From the NCBI GenBank assembly GCA_026418215.1, contig JAOABT010000252.1, positions 1 through 7,559 on the forward strand: DNA of 7,559 nt, in the 5' to 3' direction. Below the pieces are notes generated by a model, which did no database searches, was not told the DNA's origin, and was given only the letters and a program-made list of their open reading frames with translations. The translations under genes were made by a program, and so were the position numbers. How positions within the stretch are numbered: position 1 is the stretch's first letter; each line of letters starts with the position of its first letter. Below are positions 5,826-7,559 of the stretch, in pieces. Source of the stretch: Clostridia bacterium (GTDB lineage Bacteria; Bacillota; Clostridia; DSM-8532).

Positions 5826-5940
5826 TTGAAAAGTTAAATTCAAGAATAGATATAGCAGACCGGAATTAAGTTTTGCAGGGGAGGTTTTTCCTATAACCAG
5901 TTTGAAAAGTTGACTGGAGAACCGGAACTTAATCTTGCAA
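5826..5940. repeat. Degenerate two-copy direct repeat in gene-free stretch
   Basis: Two units share both ends: TTGAAAAGTT at 5826-5835 and 5902-5911 (10 of 10), and an ACCGGAA...TTGCA block at 5859-5877 and 5921-5939 (15 of 19 identical). The middle differs in length between the copies. The stretch 5676-5940 otherwise holds no gene I can support; a frame reads through it on the minus strand but shows no family features. The origin is unknown: it may be a small duplication in decaying sequence. Confidence 0.4.
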
Positions 5941-6501
5941 ACACGAATAATTGCAATGGCCTTATTGGGGCATTGAGCTTTGCATGCGCCGCAGCGGATG
6001 CATTCTAGGACTATTGAGGTCATCTGCCGGCTTGAGCTCCATGATGCACTTTGATTGACATTTGCCGCAATGGTCGCAGTGTTCGTCATGATGATGGTAC
6101 TGCATAAAAGAGAAACGATTGAACAAGGAATAAACGGCACCCAAGGGGCACAGAACCTTACAGAAAAAGCGGCCGATCACTATGCAGAGCATAATGACTA
6201 CAGCCGCAAGGGTTGCTTTTCAGACAAAAAGAGTACCCGCTGCCCTGAATAGAAGCGGGTTTGCAAGCATCAGAGGGAGCGCTCCGAAAACAGTTCCATT
6301 TGGACAGACAAATTTGCAATAATAGGGATCACCCACCCCCATGTAATTAACCCAAAAGGCCAGAAGTAAGATAACCATAACTACAAGCAGGAAATAATTG
6401 ATGGAGGTCATCCACTGGAAGCGCCCGTCGAGCTGATAGCACGACTTCGGCATACCTTCATTCCAGCCCACCTGTGATGTCCGAATATGTTCTAAAGTTA
6501 A
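5940..6501 (-). pseudogene. Decayed 4Fe-4S membrane protein (NapH/NosR-like polyferredoxin)
   Basis: The remnant covers the C-terminal two thirds of a membrane-bound polyferredoxin. In order: one membrane segment (SINYFLLVVMVILLLAFWV); a CKFVCPNGT motif; an in-frame TGA (6222-6220) where homologs most likely have Trp (LFV-stop-KATLAAVV); a second segment leading into GRFFCKVLCPLGAVYSLFNR; CDHCGKCQSKC; then a frameshift after LNSP. The intact reading CIRCGACKAQCPNKAI resumes in another frame if the A near 6006 is removed. The usual N-terminal part, with its first membrane helices and Cys motif, is missing: upstream there is only an in-frame TAG (6504-6502) and then the ATPase stop at 6526. One truncation, one stop and one shift make an active protein very unlikely. 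The ends are approximate. Confidence 0.85.
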
Positions 6502-6525
6502 CTATGGCAATAAAAGTCCATAATA

Positions 6526-7559
6526 TCAGGCAGTCTCGCCGTTCTTACGGAACATTCGCTTAAAAAGCTTCACGATCTCTACAATAGGGATAATGGCAAA
6601 GCTGATGCCAATGACGATAAGCCATTGTGTTCCGGTGAGCAAAGTCACTCTGAAGACGGTGTTCAAGAACGGGAACAGAATGACCGACAGCTGTAGGAAC
6701 GCTGACAAGAGGAAGGCACCTACCACAAAAGGATTTGTGAAGATACCGATTTTAAAAATCGACTTATCGTTAGAACGGGCATTGAAGGAGTGGAAAAGCT
6801 GAATAAGTCCCAATGCAGCAAAGGCCATGGTAATTCCGGCAGCAGGCGAAGCATCGGGTCCTACGTGACCGCCGACATAGAAGGCTGCCAAAGTCAAAAA
6901 ACCCTCAATGATGCCCTGATAAATAATGCTAAAGCCAACTCCGTCGGAATAAAAGGAAGACCTTGCTTTACGGGGCTTACGTTTCATGATTCCGCTTTCA
7001 GCTCTCTCCATTCCGAGTGCCAACGCCGGCAGCGTATCTGTTATCAGGTTAATCCAGAGAATGTGTATCGGTGACAAAACCGACCATCCCACCATGGTTG
7101 CCACGAACAAGGTCACAACCTCGCCCAGGTTGCAGGAAAGCAAGAACTGGATGGTTTTTTGAATATTGCTGTAAATTTTCCGCCCCTCTTCTACGGCCGA
7201 GACAATGGTTGCAAAATTATCATCTGCAAGGACCATGTTTGAAACGCTTTTTGATACCTCCGTACCCGTTATACCCATACCAACACCAATATCGGAGGCT
7301 TTAAGCGCAGGGGCATCGTTGACGCCGTCACCTGTCATGGCAACGATTTTATCCTTCTTTTTCCATGCATTGACGATACGCACCTTGTGCTCCGGAGATA
7401 CACGGGCATAAACCGAGTAGTTTCCGACATTTTCCTCAAAGGTCTCTTGAGAGAGGCTGTTAAGCTGCGCTCCCGTAATGACCTGGCTGTCGTCCTCGAT
7501 AATGCCCAGCTCTTTGGCTATGGCGGAAGCTGTGTCCCTATGATCTCCGGTAATCATGA
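6526..7559 (-). CDS. Type II (Ca2+-type) P-type ATPase, C-terminal half; 5' part outside window
   Basis: The frame is open at the right edge; the first visible Met is the one of the MITGDH motif, not a start. Counting from it, ARVSPEHK lies at 51-58 and the hinge motif TGDGVND at 75-81, both from the cytoplasmic P domain. They are followed by the membrane half. The M5 helix carries N143 and E146 (SCNLGEVV) and M6 reads WINLITDTLP with N170, T173 and D174, matching the calcium ligands of SERCA-type pumps. The position of the SERCA M8 ligand Glu appears to be Gln (GLIQLFHSFN). These residues place it in the type IIA calcium exporter group of the cytoplasmic membrane. It ends in a basic tail, RMFRKNGETA. 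I see no terminator in the 25 bases before the pseudogene frame. Confidence 0.93.
   Translation of the reverse strand, partial: MITGDHRDTASAIAKELGIIEDDSQVITGAQLNSLSQETFEENVGNYSVYARVSPEHKVRIVNAWKKKDKIVAMTGDGVNDAPALKASDIGVGMGITGTEVSKSVSNMVLADDNFATIVSAVEEGRKIYSNIQKTIQFLLSCNLGEVVTLFVATMVGWSVLSPIHILWINLITDTLPALALGMERAESGIMKRKPRKARSSFYSDGVGFSIIYQGIIEGFLTLAAFYVGGHVGPDASPAAGITMAFAALGLIQLFHSFNARSNDKSIFKIGIFTNPFVVGAFLLSAFLQLSVILFPFLNTVFRVTLLTGTQWLIVIGISFAIIPIVEIVKLFKRMFRKNGETA

Noticed and set aside
5766..6140. 124-codon minus-strand frame as an independent ferredoxin-like gene
   Set aside because: Only its CIRCGACKAQCPNKAI part makes sense, and that is the frameshifted end of the pseudogene; its start and tail show no homologous features.
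6220..6222. TGA in the polyferredoxin read as selenocysteine or as Trp by code change
   Set aside because: The position is at a membrane-helix edge without a redox role, I see no clear SECIS-like hairpin after it, other genes here end in TGA, and a separate frameshift follows.
1..7559. CRISPR array, tRNA or rRNA genes, insertion sequence ends or prophage genes
   Set aside because: No regularly spaced repeats, cloverleaf sequences, transposase motifs or phage proteins were seen on either strand.

Overview
The window looks like a piece of chromosome from an anaerobic, low-to-mid GC Firmicute, most likely a member of Clostridia. The evidence is strong purine-rich Shine-Dalgarno sites, the gene families present (a secreted DUF2680-like protein, a long-form RsgA paralog, a small epoxyqueuosine-reductase-like iron-sulfur protein, a NosR/NapH-like 4Fe-4S membrane protein and a type II calcium-type P-ATPase), and Gram-positive style promoter and attenuator signals. 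I cannot name the genus. Every gene I can support is on the minus strand, so the layout below runs from high to low coordinates.

Layout: (1) 7559-6526, the C-terminal half of a P-type Ca2+ ATPase, cut by the window edge. (2) About 6501-5940, a decayed polyferredoxin-like membrane protein that has lost its 5' end and carries one in-frame TGA and one frameshift. (3) About 5940-5676, a gene-free stretch with a degenerate direct repeat and a weak promoter candidate. (4) 5675-4563, an iron-sulfur protein of the QueG-like family fused in frame to a GNAT acetyltransferase, with a well-placed Shine-Dalgarno and ATG at the junction. (5) 4412-3780, a nucleoside/tRNA-type deaminase. (6) 3748-3462, an unusually rich regulatory region: a near-consensus promoter overlapped by a perfect 9-bp inverted repeat, then a leader of about 250 nt with an 11-codon ORF, an intrinsic terminator and a second small hairpin. 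(7) 3461-584, a compact three-gene operon: an rsgA paralog, then two two-domain GNAT-family proteins, with spacings of 1 and 0 nt between stop and start codons. (8) 487-1, a secreted DUF2680-like protein running off the left edge.

The most interesting part is (6)+(7). The leader has the architecture of ribosome-mediated, antibiotic-responsive attenuators (short translated ORF, terminator, second TGCCC/GGGCA hairpin, then the real Shine-Dalgarno). It resembles what I remember of tet(M)-type leaders, but here it controls a ribosome-assembly GTPase and two acetyltransferases rather than a known resistance gene. The inferred picture is an inducible ribosome-stress or ribosome-protection operon; nothing in the sequence proves that an antibiotic is the signal. 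The second notable item is the iron-sulfur/GNAT fusion with an apparent internal translation start.
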